DNA from: an uncultured Porphyromonadaceae bacterium
GTDB taxonomy: Bacteria; Bacteroidota; Bacteroidia; Bacteroidales; Muribaculaceae
DNA length: 54,729 bases
Direction of reading: 5' to 3'
Assembly: GCA_900544305.1 (NCBI GenBank)
Contig: UQUV01000018.1
Location: 1-54,729 of the forward strand
Of this stretch, positions 8,238-16,361 are shown one piece after another (the stretch's first letter is position 1; every line of letters starts with the position of its first letter). A program made the translations under genes and the position numbers. The notes beneath the pieces are model-generated. The model made no database searches. It was given only the letters and a program-made list of their open reading frames with translations, and was not told the origin of the DNA.

Positions 8238-10466
8238 TTAAATATTGATTCTTAGGGTCGCTCCAATTTGCAATGGTTTTCCTCTCTGTAGAAACTCATG
8301 CTCTATAGAAACGAAATAAAACGTATTATACTGCGTGCCGGTCAGATTTTTTGTCCAAAAATCGAGGGAATATTTTCCCCCGATGAATTTGACGTTGGCG
8401 TTGAGCAGTGCGTAGAATGGCTGTTCGGCGGTGTTTGCCTCGTTCCAATATATTTTGCCGATTCCGTTTACGTTTGCTCCGACAGTGATATAGCGTAGAA
8501 AATCGTGGCCGATTTTGAACGAATAGGTTGCACCTGCAAAGATAGTGTTTTGCGGGGCATAAGGAATTACTTTTCCGGCATAATTGTTCTTTCCGTTGTT
8601 GAATTCCACGAATTTTGCATTGGTATATCCATAGCTTGCGCGGAGTTCCAGGCGGTTGACGGGGCGTGCTGTCAGCGCCACTTCCGCTCCAAAGCTGCGG
8701 GTTTTTCCGGCGTTGGTCATGATGCGTCCGGTGGTTGTGCCGTCGGGGAATACCGTGAGTTGCTGGTCGCGGCAGTCAATATAGAAAGCGGCAACGTCGG
8801 CAAGCAGGCGGCTGTCGAAAAATTCAAGATTGCTGCCCACTTCGTAGTTCCAGCTGGTTTCAGGCTTATAGCCGACAACGTCGTTGATGTCATACTTTTT
8901 CCCGATGCCCATTTTCCCCATCAGCTCCTGCTGGAGCACGTCGGAAAACATTTGGGTGTTGAAGCCTCCTGCCTTGTAGCCCTTTTTGACGGAAGCATAG
9001 AGCTTTCCATGAGCCGGAAGTTCGTAGACAACCGAAATTTTTGGAAGCAGCTGGAGGAAAGAGCGTTTGAGGTCGCCTGAAGAGTGGATTTCAATCGGCT
9101 CTTTTTTATAGACTTCATTGTTGTGATAGATGGTGTAGCTGGTGCTACAGTCGCTCCGGTAGTGAAGTCTGCTTTGTTCGTAGTCGAGACGCAGGCCTCC
9201 GATTACAGTAAAGTTGTTCCATTCGGCAGAAACTTCTCCGTATGCTGCCAGTCCGTAGTTGGGCATGGTGAACCGCGAGCCGAGGATGAATTCGTCGCTG
9301 TCCCATTTCATCGGGTAGTTGGTGTTGATGCCGTTCCAGTTGCCGACAATCAGGCTCTCGATACCGTAATCCTTGAACGTGACCGGTGCATTGATATCCG
9401 CATGCTTATAGAATCCGAATGCCCCAGCCAGCCAGTTTATCGTTTTGTCGCCGTTCCCTTTGACAACGATGTCCTCCGTAATGGCATGTTCCTTACGGAT
9501 TTGCGACATGGTGAAGTAGGAGAGCGGGAGGAAGTCCTGGTCGAGCGTCATGTTGTCGTCAATATACTGGTAGCTGGTCACTCCGGTCATCGTTATATTG
9601 TCGTTTTTCCAACCTATGGTCAGTCCGTCCATTACCGAGTTCCGGCGGTAGAAGCAGGTGTCGTTGTAGTTGATTTCACGTGTGTCGGCCGATTCGTAAG
9701 CATATCCCCCCTGACGGACGAGCGAAAAGCTTGCCACGTTTTCCAATGTCAGACGTTCATCCGGTTTCCAACCCAGTTTGAGCGAGGCCCGAAGGTTGTT
9801 TTCCTTGTCGCATTTTTCGCCGTCGTTCATGTTGGTGAAGAATCCGTCGGTATGATAGCCATAGATGTTGCCTCCGATGCCGAACTTGTCGGAAATACGT
9901 GCATAATGGGCTACTCCGGCTTTTATTGAATTGGTGTTGCCATATTCGGCGAGAATACGTGTGCCTTGAAACGAAAGCGGCGACAGGGTGCGGATATTGA
10001 TGACACCTCCCATCGTGTTGCGTCCGTAGAGTGTGCTCTGCGGACCGCGCATCACTTCCACCTGCTCGATGTCGAGGATGTCGAAGTCGTAGTTATCCTT
10101 GTTCATCACCGGAATGTTGTCGATATTCAGTCCGACAACCGGCTGGTCGATACGTGCTCCGATGCCTCTGACATATATGGAAGAGGTTACTCTCGAACCG
10201 TAGTCGGGTATATACATGTTGGGGACGACGCTGCTTATATTTTTTGAAGAAACCATGTTCAGCCGTTCAATCAAAGGACGTGAGATTTCGGTGGTGGCAC
10301 CAGCTCCCTTTTCCTTGTCGGTTATCGTTTTTACGGCAGTGATGGAAACTTCGTGTAGATTCAATGTTGTGTCGCGGCGTGCGGTTGCAAGTTCGCTTCC
10401 CGACAAATACATGCTGTTTGATAAGATTGTAGTTGCTATAAATATTCTGTAAAACTTAAAATTCAT
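8238..10466 (-). CDS. TonB-dependent outer-membrane receptor
   Basis: A 742-residue receptor when started at the ATG at 10464-10466. A longer reading begins at 10604, but its first 46 residues look untranslated, whereas the chosen start opens a signal peptide (MNFKFYRIFIATTIL...). A TonB-box-like/plug region (about residues 30-170) contains the plug signatures VRGIGARIDQP, IEQVEVMRGPQSTLYGRNTMGG and INI; the rest is a 22-strand barrel ending in aromatic/hydrophobic alternation (LQIGATLRINI). No N-terminal carboxypeptidase-like domain is present, so it is not a typical SusC glycan importer; uptake of a metal chelate, heme or cofactor is more likely, but the ligand is unknown. It is followed by a lipoprotein gene and preceded by a promoter candidate overlapping a palindromic operator. 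Confidence 0.9.
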   Translation of the reverse strand: MNFKFYRIFIATTILSNSMYLSGSELATARRDTTLNLHEVSITAVKTITDKEKGAGATTEISRPLIERLNMVSSKNISSVVPNMYIPDYGSRVTSSIYVRGIGARIDQPVVGLNIDNIPVMNKDNYDFDILDIEQVEVMRGPQSTLYGRNTMGGVINIRTLSPLSFQGTRILAEYGNTNSIKAGVAHYARISDKFGIGGNIYGYHTDGFFTNMNDGEKCDKENNLRASLKLGWKPDERLTLENVASFSLVRQGGYAYESADTREINYNDTCFYRRNSVMDGLTIGWKNDNITMTGVTSYQYIDDNMTLDQDFLPLSYFTMSQIRKEHAITEDIVVKGNGDKTINWLAGAFGFYKHADINAPVTFKDYGIESLIVGNWNGINTNYPMKWDSDEFILGSRFTMPNYGLAAYGEVSAEWNNFTVIGGLRLDYEQSRLHYRSDCSTSYTIYHNNEVYKKEPIEIHSSGDLKRSFLQLLPKISVVYELPAHGKLYASVKKGYKAGGFNTQMFSDVLQQELMGKMGIGKKYDINDVVGYKPETSWNYEVGSNLEFFDSRLLADVAAFYIDCRDQQLTVFPDGTTTGRIMTNAGKTRSFGAEVALTARPVNRLELRASYGYTNAKFVEFNNGKNNYAGKVIPYAPQNTIFAGATYSFKIGHDFLRYITVGANVNGIGKIYWNEANTAEQPFYALLNANVKFIGGKYSLDFWTKNLTGTQYNTFYFVSIEHEFLQRGKPLQIGATLRINI

Positions 10467-10487
10467 TCCGCATCGAAATTTTGTTTG

Positions 10488-10518
10488 CAAAATAAGCGGG
10501 ATTTTCGTCATAAAACAA
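10488..10518 (-). promoter_or_regulatory. Candidate promoter of the TonB receptor operon
   Basis: On the minus strand there is a TTG (10516-10518), 20 bp, then TTATTTTG (10488-10495), one mismatch from the Bacteroidota -7 consensus TAnnTTTG. Transcription would begin roughly 15 nt before the ATG at 10466. This agrees with the shorter start chosen for the receptor and rules out the upstream ATGs. Confidence 0.4.
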
Positions 10519-10536
10519 TCACTAAATTTAGTGATT
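10517..10536. promoter_or_regulatory. 20-bp perfect palindrome, candidate operator
   Basis: AATCACTAAATTTAGTGATT is identical on both strands over 20 bp. It touches the -33 region of the candidate TonB receptor promoter, the expected place for a dimeric repressor or activator. It does not match the Fur box or FNR/CRP sites that I know. Confidence 0.6.
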
Positions 10537-10653
10537 TTCATAAGTCGCCGGATGGAATTTCGTCGGAAAACATCTCTGCCGAAGGTCAGGGTGGGGTGGA
10601 ACAAATGTTGAATAATCGTTAAAAAAAGACCATTTTTTTACAGGTTTTTTCAG

Positions 10654-10682
10654 TTGCGTGTGTGAAAGAATTGCTATATTTG
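10654..10682 (+). promoter_or_regulatory. Candidate promoter of the nuo-atp operon
   Basis: TTG (10654-10656), 18 bp, then TATATTTG (10675-10682), an exact match to the Bacteroidota -7 element TAnnTTTG. It predicts a transcript start near 10690 and a leader of about 110 nt before nuoA. It is the only good promoter seen ahead of the 17-kb energy gene block. Confidence 0.65.
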
Positions 10683-10716
10683 CAGTGCATAAAATGTGTC
10701 AAATGTACTGATAATA

Positions 10717-10782
10717 ATGGAATTAGGATGTAAGTGTTTGAATATGAAACATTTGCGTTCTGTTTCTATTGTGTATTTGTAA
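10717..10782 (+). other. Possible 21-codon leader ORF in the nuo transcript
   Basis: An ATG at 10717 opens a 21-codon frame (MELGCKCLNMKHLRSVSIVYL) that stops at 10782, 21 nt before the nuoA start. It lies within the predicted leader. No ribosome-binding site or family resemblance supports it, so it may be chance. Confidence 0.2.
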
Positions 10783-10803
10783 TAACTTTTAAGTATTATA
10801 ATA

Positions 10804-11178
10804 ATGGATTTATCAATTTTTGGTCTTGAGAGCACGTCAACTGCTTTGGTGGCAGCCCTGTCAGGTTTGGCATTGGTTGTTATCGGTTTGTCGTTGGCTG
10901 CAGCAATCGGTCCTCGATCTTACGCTCCGCAGAAAGGAGAGACTTATGAGTGTGGTATTCCGACACGAGGTGACAGCATGGTTCAGTTTAAAGTGGGTTA
11001 CTACTTGTTCGCCATCCTGTTCCTTATGTTCGATGTGGAAACTGTTTTGTTGTTCCCGTGGGCAGTAATTGCCGGTAGCCTTGGAACAGGCAGCATTATG
11101 GCTGTGGCAGTATTCTTGTTTGTATTGATTTTAGGCCTTGCTTATGCTTGGAGAAAAGGAGCATTGGAATGGAAGTAA
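10804..11178 (+). CDS. nuoA: NADH-quinone oxidoreductase (complex I) subunit A
   Basis: A 124-residue membrane protein with three transmembrane helices (about 10-33, 62-85 and 94-116). The loop motif KGETYECGIPTRGD and the following FKVGYYLFAILFLMFDVETVLLFPWA are the family signature, including the conserved acidic FDVE in helix 2. NuoA sits at the joint between the peripheral and membrane arms of complex I and contributes to quinone-site coupling. It is the first gene of the operon, and its end overlaps the likely nuoB start by 10 nt. Length equals the usual 115-145 residues. Confidence 0.97.
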   Translation: MDLSIFGLESTSTALVAALSGLALVVIGLSLAAAIGPRSYAPQKGETYECGIPTRGDSMVQFKVGYYLFAILFLMFDVETVLLFPWAVIAGSLGTGSIMAVAVFLFVLILGLAYAWRKGALEWK

Positions 11179-11789
11179 AGATTAAAGGAATGAAGAAAGA
11201 GGACTTCAAGGATAATGAATACATTGATAGCCTCGTAGAAGAACTAAGACAGTCCGGCACAAACGTTGTCGTTGGCAAATTGGACGAACTTATCAACTGG
11301 GGACGTTCCAATTCGCTTTGGCCGCTTACATTTGCAACAAGCTGTTGCGGTATCGAGTTTATCTCTCTCGGTGCTGCACGTTACGATATGGCACGCTTTG
11401 GTTTCGAAGTGGCTCGTGCCAGCCCGCGTCAGGCTGACTTCATGATGGTTGCAGGAACAATCGTTCACCGTATGGCTCCTGTGTTCCGTCGTTTGTATGA
11501 ACAGTTGGCTGAACCGAAATATGTCATTGCAACCGGTGGTTGCGCCATTTCTGGCGGACCGTTCCGCAATTCTTATCACGTAGTGACAGGTATCGACAAA
11601 ATCGTACCGGTGGATGTATACATACCGGGATGTCCTCCGCGTCCGGAAGCCATGTTCTATGGAATGATGCAGTTGCAGAGAAAAGTGAAAGTCGAAAAAT
11701 TCTTCGGCGGCGTAAACCGCAAAAAGACACGCGAAGACTTCTTCCGTGAATTTCCGGAAATAGCTAAGGAAGAACACGTAACAGAATAA
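11169..11789 (+). CDS. nuoB: Complex I subunit B, binds Fe-S cluster N2
   Basis: A 206-residue peripheral-arm subunit that holds the last 4Fe-4S cluster (N2), which reduces quinone. The four ligands are visible: the tandem Cys59-Cys60 (ATSCCG), Cys125 (ATGGCAISGG) and Cys155 (IPGCPPRPE). I chose the ATG at 11169, which overlaps the end of nuoA by 10 nt; an upstream ATG at 11148 would give a 31-nt overlap, and one at 11190 is also possible. It is followed by nuoCD after 24 nt. The N-terminal 40 residues are not conserved and look lineage specific. Confidence 0.96.
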   Translation: MEVKIKGMKKEDFKDNEYIDSLVEELRQSGTNVVVGKLDELINWGRSNSLWPLTFATSCCGIEFISLGAARYDMARFGFEVARASPRQADFMMVAGTIVHRMAPVFRRLYEQLAEPKYVIATGGCAISGGPFRNSYHVVTGIDKIVPVDVYIPGCPPRPEAMFYGMMQLQRKVKVEKFFGGVNRKKTREDFFREFPEIAKEEHVTE

Positions 11790-11813
11790 ACAGATTAGAT
11801 TAAGAAAATTTAT

Positions 11814-13430
11814 ATGGTAAATATACAAGAATTAATCGGAAAGGTTTGCCCTGAGGCTGTTTTCGAAGAAAACGAAATAACAATGGCTGTTGTGCCCGAT
11901 GCCAAGTGGCACGCCACAGCAGAAGCATTGAAAAATGCCGGATTCGACTGTCTTGCTGCAGTTGTAGGTGTTGACTGGGGAGAAGAAATGGGCTGTGTGT
12001 ACTATCTGAAATCAACAGCCGACAATACAATGATTTCTGTAAAAGTAGCTACTGCTGACCGTGAAAATCCGATGTTGCACAGTGTTGCCGACCTTTGGGC
12101 AGTTGCAAATCTGGAAGAACGTGAAGTGTACGACTTTTTCGGAATCAAATTCATCAATCACCCGGACATGCGCCGTCTGTTCTTGCGTAACGACTGGGTG
12201 GGACACCCTCTCCGCAAGGATTATGACGAAAATCCGGAATTGAATCCGGTTCGTCTTTATCACGAAGAAATCGACGATACAACTACTGTATATAAGGAAA
12301 AGGACGGCAAGGTTGTGGCTGAAAAGCATAATGTGTTCAACCCTGATGAATTTGTGGTGAACATCGGTCCGCAACACCCGGCTACTCACGGTGTGCTCCG
12401 TTTCCGCACTTCGCTCGACGGTGAGCAAATCAAGAAAATCGATGTCGTTTGCGGATATATCCACCGTGGTGTGGAAAAATTGTGTGAAAAGGACACTTAT
12501 CCACAGACTCTTCACTTTACTGACCGTCTCGACTATTTGGCAGCCTTGATGAACGAACACTGTCTGTGTATGTGTATCGAAAAGGCTATGGGCATTGAAG
12601 TTCCTCGTCGTGCACAGGTTATCCGTGTAATGATGGACGAGTTGATGCGTATTTCATCACACTTGCTCTTCTACGGTACATACTGTATGGACTTGGGTGC
12701 AACAACTGCCTTGTTCTATGGCTTGCGTGAACGTGAAACCATTCTCAATATCCTTGAAGAAACCTGCGGTGCACGCATGTCGTTCAACTATAATAAAATC
12801 GGTGGTGTGATGGCCGACATTCACCCGAACTTTGTTAAACGTGTGAAGGAACTTATCGCTATCATGCCGAAACGCTTGAAGGAATACCATACACTCGTTT
12901 CTGGAAACGTTATCGCTCAGAACCGTATGAAGGGTGTAGGTATCCTTAGCCGTGAAGATGCTATCAATTACTGTGCAACAGGTCCTTCTGGACGTGCGTC
13001 AGGTTGGGCTTGCGACGTTCGTAAGACTAATCCGTATTCTATCTATTCGGAACTTGATTTCGAACAAGTTGTCATGACCGGTTGCGACTCTTACGACCGC
13101 TATATGCTTCGTCTGAAAGAAATCGAGCAGTCAATTAAGATTCTCGAACAGTTGGTAGACAATATTCCGGAAGGCGACTATTGTGCTAAAGTTCCTAAAA
13201 TTATTAAGTTGCCTGTTGGCCACTGGTATCAGGAAGTGGAAGCCAGCCGTGGTGCATTCGGTGTTTACATTGAAAGCAAGGGTGACAAGAGCCCGTATCG
13301 CTTGAAGCTGAACAGCCCGGGATTCCACCTAATAGGAACAATTGACCATATCACTCGTGGCGAAAAGATTGCCGACCTTATCACAATCGGCGGTTCACTC
13401 GACTACGTTGTGCCTGATATTGATAGATAG
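11814..13430 (+). CDS. nuoCD: Complex I fused subunits C and D
   Basis: A 538-residue fusion of the 30-kDa subunit (NuoC, about residues 1-165; EEREVYDFFGIKFINHPDMRRLFL) with the 49-kDa subunit (NuoD, about 170-538). The NuoD part opens with the diagnostic GPQHPATHGVLRF (from residue 185), which lines the quinone pocket, and ends in the conserved DVVLGSLDFVVPDIDR-like tail (GGSLDYVVPDIDR). The fusion is also known in enterobacteria, but here the linker is short (DDTTTVYKEKDG). It forms the Q-module with NuoB and NuoI. nuoH follows after 39 nt. Confidence 0.96.
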   Translation: MVNIQELIGKVCPEAVFEENEITMAVVPDAKWHATAEALKNAGFDCLAAVVGVDWGEEMGCVYYLKSTADNTMISVKVATADRENPMLHSVADLWAVANLEEREVYDFFGIKFINHPDMRRLFLRNDWVGHPLRKDYDENPELNPVRLYHEEIDDTTTVYKEKDGKVVAEKHNVFNPDEFVVNIGPQHPATHGVLRFRTSLDGEQIKKIDVVCGYIHRGVEKLCEKDTYPQTLHFTDRLDYLAALMNEHCLCMCIEKAMGIEVPRRAQVIRVMMDELMRISSHLLFYGTYCMDLGATTALFYGLRERETILNILEETCGARMSFNYNKIGGVMADIHPNFVKRVKELIAIMPKRLKEYHTLVSGNVIAQNRMKGVGILSREDAINYCATGPSGRASGWACDVRKTNPYSIYSELDFEQVVMTGCDSYDRYMLRLKEIEQSIKILEQLVDNIPEGDYCAKVPKIIKLPVGHWYQEVEASRGAFGVYIESKGDKSPYRLKLNSPGFHLIGTIDHITRGEKIADLITIGGSLDYVVPDIDR

Positions 13431-13469
13431 TGTTAACAGAGTAGTAATTTTGAAATATATTATAACGTT

Positions 13470-14546
13470 ATGTTCGACTTTAGAATAGTCACAGAATGGA
13501 TTGACAATTTGTTTAACAGTTTTATGCCGACATGGCTGACCGCTGTGGTTGAATGCTTGTTGATCGGAGTAGGTTTGCTGTTGGTATATGCATTGTTGGC
13601 GTTGTTCTACATTTATTTTGAACGTAAGGTCTGCGGTGCTTTCCAATGTCGTCTCGGCCCGAACCGTGTAGGTCCGTGCGGTGTGCTGCAAAGTTTCGCC
13701 GACATGTTCAAGATTTTGATCAAAGAGTTGATTCCAATCAACAACACTGATAAATTCTTGTTCAACCTTGCTCCGTATCTTGTTGTGATGGCTTCCTTCA
13801 CTGCGTTTGCTGTCCTTCCTTGGGGTAAGGGATTGCAGATTATTGATTTCAACATCGGTATCTTCTTCCTGATGTCGGTAACTTCAATCGGTGTGCTTGG
13901 TATTTTGCTGGCTGGTTGGTCAAGTAACAACAAGTTTACTTTGATCGGTGCATTGCGAAGCGGTGCGCAGATGGTCAGCTACGAGCTTTCTATCGGCTTG
14001 TCTATTTTGACAATGGTACTTTTGGCCGGTACAATGTCTGTAACAGGACTTGTTGAAGGTCAGAAAGATTTGTGGTATATTTTCCAAGGTCATATTCCTG
14101 CCATTATCGCATTCATCGTTTATATGATTGCCGGTACAGCCGAAACCAACCGTGGTCCGTTCGACTTGCCGGAAGCAGAATCCGAGTTGACTGCCGGTTA
14201 TCACACAGAATATTCAGGTCTTCACTTCGGTCTGTTCTATTTGGCTGAATATTTGAACCTTTTCATCGTATCCGGCGTGGCTACACTGTTGTTCTTCGGT
14301 GGCTGGATGCCATTGCATATTCCGGGATGGGACGGTTTCAACGAAATAATGGACTACATTCCATCGGTAGTGTGGTTCCTTGCTAAAGCTATTGCATTGT
14401 CATTCATCATCATTTGGTTCAAGTGGACATTCCCACGTTTGCGTATCGACCACCTGTTGGCGTTCGAGTGGAAATATCTTTTGCCGATTAATTTGGTGAA
14501 CTTAGTGCTGATGCTGATTGTTGTAGCTTTCGGATTGCATTTCTAA
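13470..14546 (+). CDS. nuoH: Complex I subunit H
   Basis: A 358-residue membrane subunit with about eight transmembrane helices. Signature segments are ERKVCGAFQCRLGPNRVGP near residue 50 and ETNRGPFDLPEAESEL near 224-239, the acidic loop that forms the entrance of the quinone chamber and the first part of the proton path. In the usual Bacteroidota order nuoI would come next; here atpD starts after 44 nt and nuoI appears almost 7 kb later. I see no terminator or promoter in the 44-nt gap, so nuoH and atpD should share a transcript. Confidence 0.96.
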   Translation: MFDFRIVTEWIDNLFNSFMPTWLTAVVECLLIGVGLLLVYALLALFYIYFERKVCGAFQCRLGPNRVGPCGVLQSFADMFKILIKELIPINNTDKFLFNLAPYLVVMASFTAFAVLPWGKGLQIIDFNIGIFFLMSVTSIGVLGILLAGWSSNNKFTLIGALRSGAQMVSYELSIGLSILTMVLLAGTMSVTGLVEGQKDLWYIFQGHIPAIIAFIVYMIAGTAETNRGPFDLPEAESELTAGYHTEYSGLHFGLFYLAEYLNLFIVSGVATLLFFGGWMPLHIPGWDGFNEIMDYIPSVVWFLAKAIALSFIIIWFKWTFPRLRIDHLLAFEWKYLLPINLVNLVLMLIVVAFGLHF

Positions 14547-14590
14547 CAAATGCAGAACTTGAAATTAACCCATAAAATTGGTGTAATACT

Positions 14591-16099
14591 ATGAGCGAAA
14601 AATTTGGAAAGATAGCGCAGGTCATCGGACCTGTTGTCGATGTATCTTTCGAAGTGGAGAAGAACGATCTGCCACCTATCTACACTGCGTTGAAGGTGGT
14701 TCGTCCTGACTCAAGCGAGTTGCTGCTCGAAGTAGAGCAGCATGTGGGGGAGCACACAGTTCGCTGTGTGGCTATGGACGCGACCGACGGTTTGCGTCGC
14801 GGTATGGCTGTCGAGAATATGGGACAACCGATTTCTGTTCCGACAGGTGATCAGGTAAAAGGTCGTCTGTTGAATGTTATCGGAGAACCTATCGATCATC
14901 TTCCCGAATTGAAATCAGATGAAAAACGACCGATTCACCAACCTGCTCCAAAATTCGACGAGTTGTCGATTGGTTCAGAAATTCTTTTCACCGGTATTAA
15001 GGTGATTGACTTGTTGGAACCGTATTCGAAAGGCGGTAAGATTGGTTTGTTTGGTGGTGCCGGTGTGGGCAAGACGGTGTTGATTATGGAAATGATCCAC
15101 AACATTGCCAAAGGTCACAACGGTTTCTCGGTGTTCACCGGTGTTGGTGAGCGTACCCGTGAGGGTAATGACTTGCTTCGCGAAATGCTTGAAGGCGGTA
15201 TCATCAAGTATGGCGACAAGTTTATGAAGGGTCTTGAAAAGGGCGAATGGAATTTGGATGATGTCGACATGAACGCCGTTGCACAGTCTCAAGGTACGCT
15301 GGTGTTCGGACAGATGAATGAGCCGCCGGGTGCACGTCTTCGTGTTGCCTTGTCGGGTCTGACTGTTGCCGAGCAGTTCCGTGACCAGGAAGGCGGCGGA
15401 CGCGATATCCTGTTGTTCATCGACAACATTTTCCGTTTCACTCAGGCTGGTTCGGAAGTGTCTGCACTTCTCGGACGTATGCCGTCGGCTGTAGGTTATC
15501 AGCCTACGCTGGCTTCTGAAATGGGTGTGCTCCAGGAACGTATTACGTCAACTAAGCATGGTTCTATCACCTCTGTACAGGCCATCTATGTGCCTGCCGA
15601 CGACTTGACTGACCCGGCTCCGGCTACGACGTTCAACTTCTTGGATGCAACTACGGTGTTGAGCCGTAAGATTTCAGAGCTCGGTATTTATCCGGCCGTT
15701 GACCCGTTGGAATCTTCTTCTCGTATCCTCGACCCGAACATCATCGGTGAAGAGCATTATAATGTTGCACAGGCTGTCAAGCAGTTGTTGCAGAAGTATA
15801 ACGAACTTCAGGACATTATTGCCATCCTCGGTGTTGACGAGTTGTCGGACGAAGACAAACTGGTTGTGGCACGTGCCCGTAGAGCACAGCGTTTCTTGTC
15901 GCAGCCGTTCCACGTTGCCGAGCAGTTTACCGGTCTTCCGGGTGTGATGGTACCGTTGAGCGAAACAATCCGTGGCTTCAAGATGATTCTTAGCGGTGAA
16001 ATGGATGAATATCCTGAGCAGGCATTCTTGAACGTCGGTACAATCGACGATGCTATCGAAAAAGGCAAGAAGCTTCTTGCTGAACTTGGTGATAAATAA
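14591..16099 (+). CDS. atpD: F1 ATP synthase beta subunit
   Basis: A 502-residue catalytic subunit. It shows the Walker A loop GGAGVGKT (residues about 155-162), GERTREGNDL, the Walker B strand ILLFIDNIFRF and the signature PAVDPLESSSRIL. It forms the three catalytic sites of F1. The length is slightly longer than the usual 460-480 residues, with an insertion near 205-235 (FMKGLEKGEWNLDDVDMNAVA) that I know from other Bacteroidota beta subunits. It opens the ATP synthase cassette lodged inside the nuo operon. The cassette order (D-C-B-E-F-H-A-G) is the split arrangement of Bacteroidota, unlike the atpBEFHAGDC order of most bacteria. Confidence 0.98.
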   Translation: MSEKFGKIAQVIGPVVDVSFEVEKNDLPPIYTALKVVRPDSSELLLEVEQHVGEHTVRCVAMDATDGLRRGMAVENMGQPISVPTGDQVKGRLLNVIGEPIDHLPELKSDEKRPIHQPAPKFDELSIGSEILFTGIKVIDLLEPYSKGGKIGLFGGAGVGKTVLIMEMIHNIAKGHNGFSVFTGVGERTREGNDLLREMLEGGIIKYGDKFMKGLEKGEWNLDDVDMNAVAQSQGTLVFGQMNEPPGARLRVALSGLTVAEQFRDQEGGGRDILLFIDNIFRFTQAGSEVSALLGRMPSAVGYQPTLASEMGVLQERITSTKHGSITSVQAIYVPADDLTDPAPATTFNFLDATTVLSRKISELGIYPAVDPLESSSRILDPNIIGEEHYNVAQAVKQLLQKYNELQDIIAILGVDELSDEDKLVVARARRAQRFLSQPFHVAEQFTGLPGVMVPLSETIRGFKMILSGEMDEYPEQAFLNVGTIDDAIEKGKKLLAELGDK

Positions 16100-16116
16100 T
16101 TAAAACACAGAACAAG

Positions 16117-16356
16117 ATGACACTAAAAGTAATTTCAGCCGAAAAAATATTGTTTGACGGTGAAGTTTCATTGGTTACATTGCCGGGTGAGGCAGGACTG
16201 TTTACGGTGCTCGCCAATCACGCGTCAATTGTATCGGTGCTTGTTCGCGGCAATATCGAGTATCAGCCGGAAGGTACGGCCGAGCGCCGTTCGATGGCAA
16301 TCGAAGGCGGTATTGTCGATGTTGATAAGAATGTAGTGTCAGTATGTATTTATTAG
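16117..16356 (+). CDS. atpC: F1 ATP synthase epsilon subunit, short form
   Basis: A 79-residue protein matching only the N-terminal ten-strand beta sandwich of epsilon (MTLKVISAEKILFDGEV, LPGEAGLFTVLANHASIVSVL). The usual length is 130-140 residues. The C-terminal two-helix hairpin, which in other bacteria can extend into F1 and block ATP hydrolysis, is absent. The short form is seen in other Bacteroidota, so it is probably not a truncation event here. The stop codon is 5 nt before the preferred atpB start. It connects the rotor (gamma) to the c-ring. Confidence 0.93.
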   Translation: MTLKVISAEKILFDGEVSLVTLPGEAGLFTVLANHASIVSVLVRGNIEYQPEGTAERRSMAIEGGIVDVDKNVVSVCIY

Positions 16357-16361
16357 AGAAA

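Larger units (their letters stand above)
10467..10803. other. Divergent control region between TonB receptor and nuo-atp operon
   Basis: About 340 bp without a convincing gene. From left to right it holds the receptor promoter candidate and the 20-bp palindrome, a stretch (10537-10653) where I see only T-tracts, the nuo promoter candidate (10654-10682) and a leader of about 110 nt that includes a possible 21-codon open frame. Confidence 0.7.

Noticed and set aside
10467..10604. N-terminal extension of the TonB receptor from upstream ATGs (10604, 10541, 10511)
   Set aside because: These would place coding sequence over the palindrome and promoter candidate and would bury the signal peptide that begins at 10466.
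14547..14590. A separate promoter for the ATP synthase cassette between nuoH and atpD
   Set aside because: The 44-bp gap has no TAnnTTTG element and no hairpin; a promoter inside nuoH cannot be excluded but none is evident.
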